A DNA stretch of 5,026 nucleotides from Litoreibacter sp. (GTDB lineage: Bacteria; Pseudomonadota; Alphaproteobacteria; Rhodobacterales; Rhodobacteraceae), in the NCBI GenBank assembly GCA_013042765.1, contig JABDPP010000333.1:1-5026 (forward strand), given 5' to 3'. The notes beneath the pieces are model-generated. The model saw only the letters and a list, made by a program, of their open reading frames with translations. It searched no databases and had not been told where the DNA came from. The stretch's first letter is position 1. Every line of letters begins with the position of its first letter. Of the stretch, positions 4,906-5,026 are shown one piece after another. The translations under genes and the position numbers were made by a program.

Positions 4906-5026
4906 ATGACGGGCGACAGCACCCGAACGGGGATACTCCTCATGGTCGCGACGACGTTCGTCTTCGCTGTGCAAGACGGAATATCGCGGCATCTTGCGTC
5001 AGAGTACAACGTACTCATGGTCGTCA
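4906..5026 (+). CDS. DMT-superfamily (EamA) transporter, N-terminal fragment cut by window edge
   Basis: Forty codons are visible, the rest lying beyond the right edge. The translation begins MTGDSTRTGILLMVATTFVF and continues with AVQDGISRHLASEYNVLMVV: a short polar N-terminus, a first hydrophobic helix (about residues 9-22) carrying the FAVQDGISRHL motif, and the start of a second helix. This pattern is typical of EamA-type drug/metabolite transporters of Rhodobacteraceae; substrate unknown. ATG 4906 is supported by GAGGTGG (4891-4897) with an 8-base gap. It starts 30 bases after the mnmD stop in the same direction, so read-through from the mnmD promoter is likely. Confidence 0.8.
   Translation, partial: MTGDSTRTGILLMVATTFVFAVQDGISRHLASEYNVLMVV

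Overview
The window looks like ordinary, densely packed chromosome from a high-GC alphaproteobacterium, most likely of the Rhodobacteraceae/Roseobacter group. That assignment is inferred from protein style: the N-terminus of the EamA-type transporter, the separate MnmD, and strong G/C at third codon positions. No mobile element, CRISPR array, phage gene, tRNA or rRNA is visible.

Layout, left to right: a thiamine pyrophosphate (TPP) enzyme N-terminal half runs off the left edge on the minus strand (1-453). A 118-base divergent intergenic region (454-571) follows, with an FMN reductase-family flavoprotein on the plus strand (572-1120). Converging on it with a 17-base overlap is a minus-strand pair: a TSUP (TauE/SafE) membrane protein (1104-1868), preceded and overlapped by a small glyoxalase/VOC protein (1861-2259). 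Divergent from the glyoxalase across only 42 bases is an HTD2/itaconyl-CoA hydratase-like hot-dog enzyme (2302-3102). Its stop codon abuts the stop of a convergent FAD-dependent oxidoreductase (3103-4155, TTG start). Divergent from that across 54 bases is mnmD, a wobble-uridine tRNA methyltransferase (4210-4875). A DMT/EamA transporter begins 30 bases later and runs off the right edge (4906-5026).

Three working relationships are plausible. (1) The FAD oxidoreductase and MnmD look like the two halves of the bifunctional MnmC tRNA-modification enzyme, encoded here as separate divergent genes. (2) The glyoxalase resembles the Salmonella STM3117 type and stands head to head with an acyl-CoA hydratase of the HTD2/Ich kind. 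Similar proteins occur together in itaconate/C5-dicarboxylate degradation loci, but the CoA-transferase and lyase of that pathway are not in this window. (3) The TPP enzyme and the flavoprotein are divergent and carry the same 10-base element, AATCCAATCA, exactly 12 bases before each start codon, which suggests common control.

Only about 244 of 5026 bases are non-coding. I found no convincing new multi-gene system. The symmetric 10-base element is the most distinctive unexplained signal.
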